DNA from: Turnera subulata
Lineage: Eukaryota > Streptophyta > Magnoliopsida > Malpighiales > Passifloraceae
DNA: 64,000 nucleotides
NCBI GenBank assembly: GCA_028386065.3
Contig: JAKUCV010007402.1
Coordinates: forward strand, 1-64,000
Direction of reading: 5' to 3'
Shown here piece by piece: positions 63,140-64,000 of the stretch (its first letter is position 1; each line of letters opens with the position of its first letter). The notes below the pieces were generated by a model. It was not told where the DNA came from and did not search any database. It saw only the letters and a program-made list of their open reading frames with translations. The position numbers and the translations under genes were made by a program.

Positions 63140-64000
63140 TGAGTTATGAGATTATTTAATTATATATCATAAAAAAAATAATTTTTTCTTATTTACCAGA
63201 AAAAAAATATAAAAATTTTAGATTAGAATTTACAATAATAAAAATAAATGATAAAAAATAATAAGTAATCAAACTTAAGGTTGAAAAAAATGAGTTATAT
63301 ACTCAATTAAAATCAAACCTAAACTAAAAAATAAAAATATAATTTTACTTCTATATAATCAGGTTATAAGATGTTTCATATACAGATACAAATATATTAT
63401 TTGCTATAAAAAAGATAAAATTAATTTTTAAGATAAATTTTGATCTTCATGAATTAAATTAATATATATTTTGTATTATTTATTTTTATATATTGTATTT
63501 TACCTCATTTTTTCCTTTATCTTTGATAATAAATGGTTAGTTTCAATTGATCCAAAAAAATTGATTTTTTTGGAAAAAAAATAATTTAAGTAGAATTAAT
63601 GAGAAAAATAAAAAAATATTATGTTTTAAAAATAAATTAATTAGTAATTTGAATCTAATATAATTCTTTATATATTATTTAATTTAATATTTCAATTAAT
63701 AAAGGTATTCTAAATTATATGAACAAATTTCATAAATAAACATCATTATTTTAGGGAAAAAATATCGGTATATTTATACAAAATCTCTATTATAAAATTT
63801 AATGATAAACAGTGCTAAGTTAAAAGAATACATTTAAAAATATGAAAAATTAATAGGACTAAATATAATACTCTGTTAAATATAAAGATCAAAATTAACA
63901 TTGAATTTTTTTGAGCCCACGCAAATAAATAAAATGATGTTTTGCTACAGTTACCAAAGCTTTGTTGTATAAACATCTATGCTACCTTGGTGAGATTTTG
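63140..64000. other. A/T-rich flank
   Basis: Very A/T-rich non-coding DNA to the window end. I see no gene, LTR or terminal repeat. A gene could start beyond the window. Confidence 0.5.

Overview
The window is nuclear DNA from a flowering plant, almost certainly a eudicot. The genes have short exons with GT-AG (two GC-AG) introns and A/T-rich intergenic DNA, the encoded proteins are plant families (heavy-metal-associated HIPP/HPP, AAR2, pyridoxal kinase SOS4), and the right half is full of plant-type Ty3/gypsy and Ty1/copia retrotransposons. The species cannot be named from the sequence.

Left half (1-30572) is gene-bearing. Two heavy-metal-associated-domain genes on the + strand (1360-2846, with an isoprenylation box; 10981-12062, without one) share the same three-exon architecture and flank a 2.25-kb Pack-MULE-like DNA transposon (7592-9845). 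That element has ~175-bp terminal inverted repeats, a 10-bp target-site duplication, an A/T minisatellite and a broken fragment of a captured host gene. Three minus-strand genes follow: a two-exon gene for an acidic, probably organelle-targeted protein I do not recognise (13760-12535); a complete 13-exon AAR2 gene (U5 snRNP assembly, 399 aa, 19510-14632); and a complete 12-exon pyridoxal kinase gene (SOS4/PDXK, 307 aa, 27200-20713). Exon coordinates were worked out by hand from splice sites and reading frame, and exon lengths sum to multiples of three in every case.

Right half (30573-63139) is a nest of retrotransposons. Element A is a minus-strand chromovirus-type gypsy element (30573-49846, LTRs ~2.65 kb). 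Its 3' LTR was hit by a minus-strand Ty1/copia element (30841-40005, target duplication GCAGC). That element's 5' LTR was hit in turn by a third element, now an 810-bp solo LTR (38275-39084, target duplication GTCCA). To the right lie a short piece of a second A-like element (49847-50215), a diverged plus-strand LTR (D), and element C (52693-63091), a plus-strand gypsy element of A's family inserted into D with target duplication TCTAG; the last 43 bp of D reappear at 63097-63139. All pol genes are inactivated, mostly by nonsense changes of the CAG/CAA/CGA to stop type expected of methylcytosine decay.

The most unusual signals are: (i) an array of 19 copies of the palindrome ACATCGATGT, mostly in pairs exactly 20-21 bp apart, in the leader of the copia element; (ii) a hairpin-forming GGGAT-N4-ATCCC repeat inside all gypsy-family LTRs, with compensatory changes that keep the stem; (iii) two integrase stop codons shared by elements A and C; and (iv) the Pack-MULE. 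I found no RNA genes and no evidence of a prokaryotic-type system such as CRISPR.
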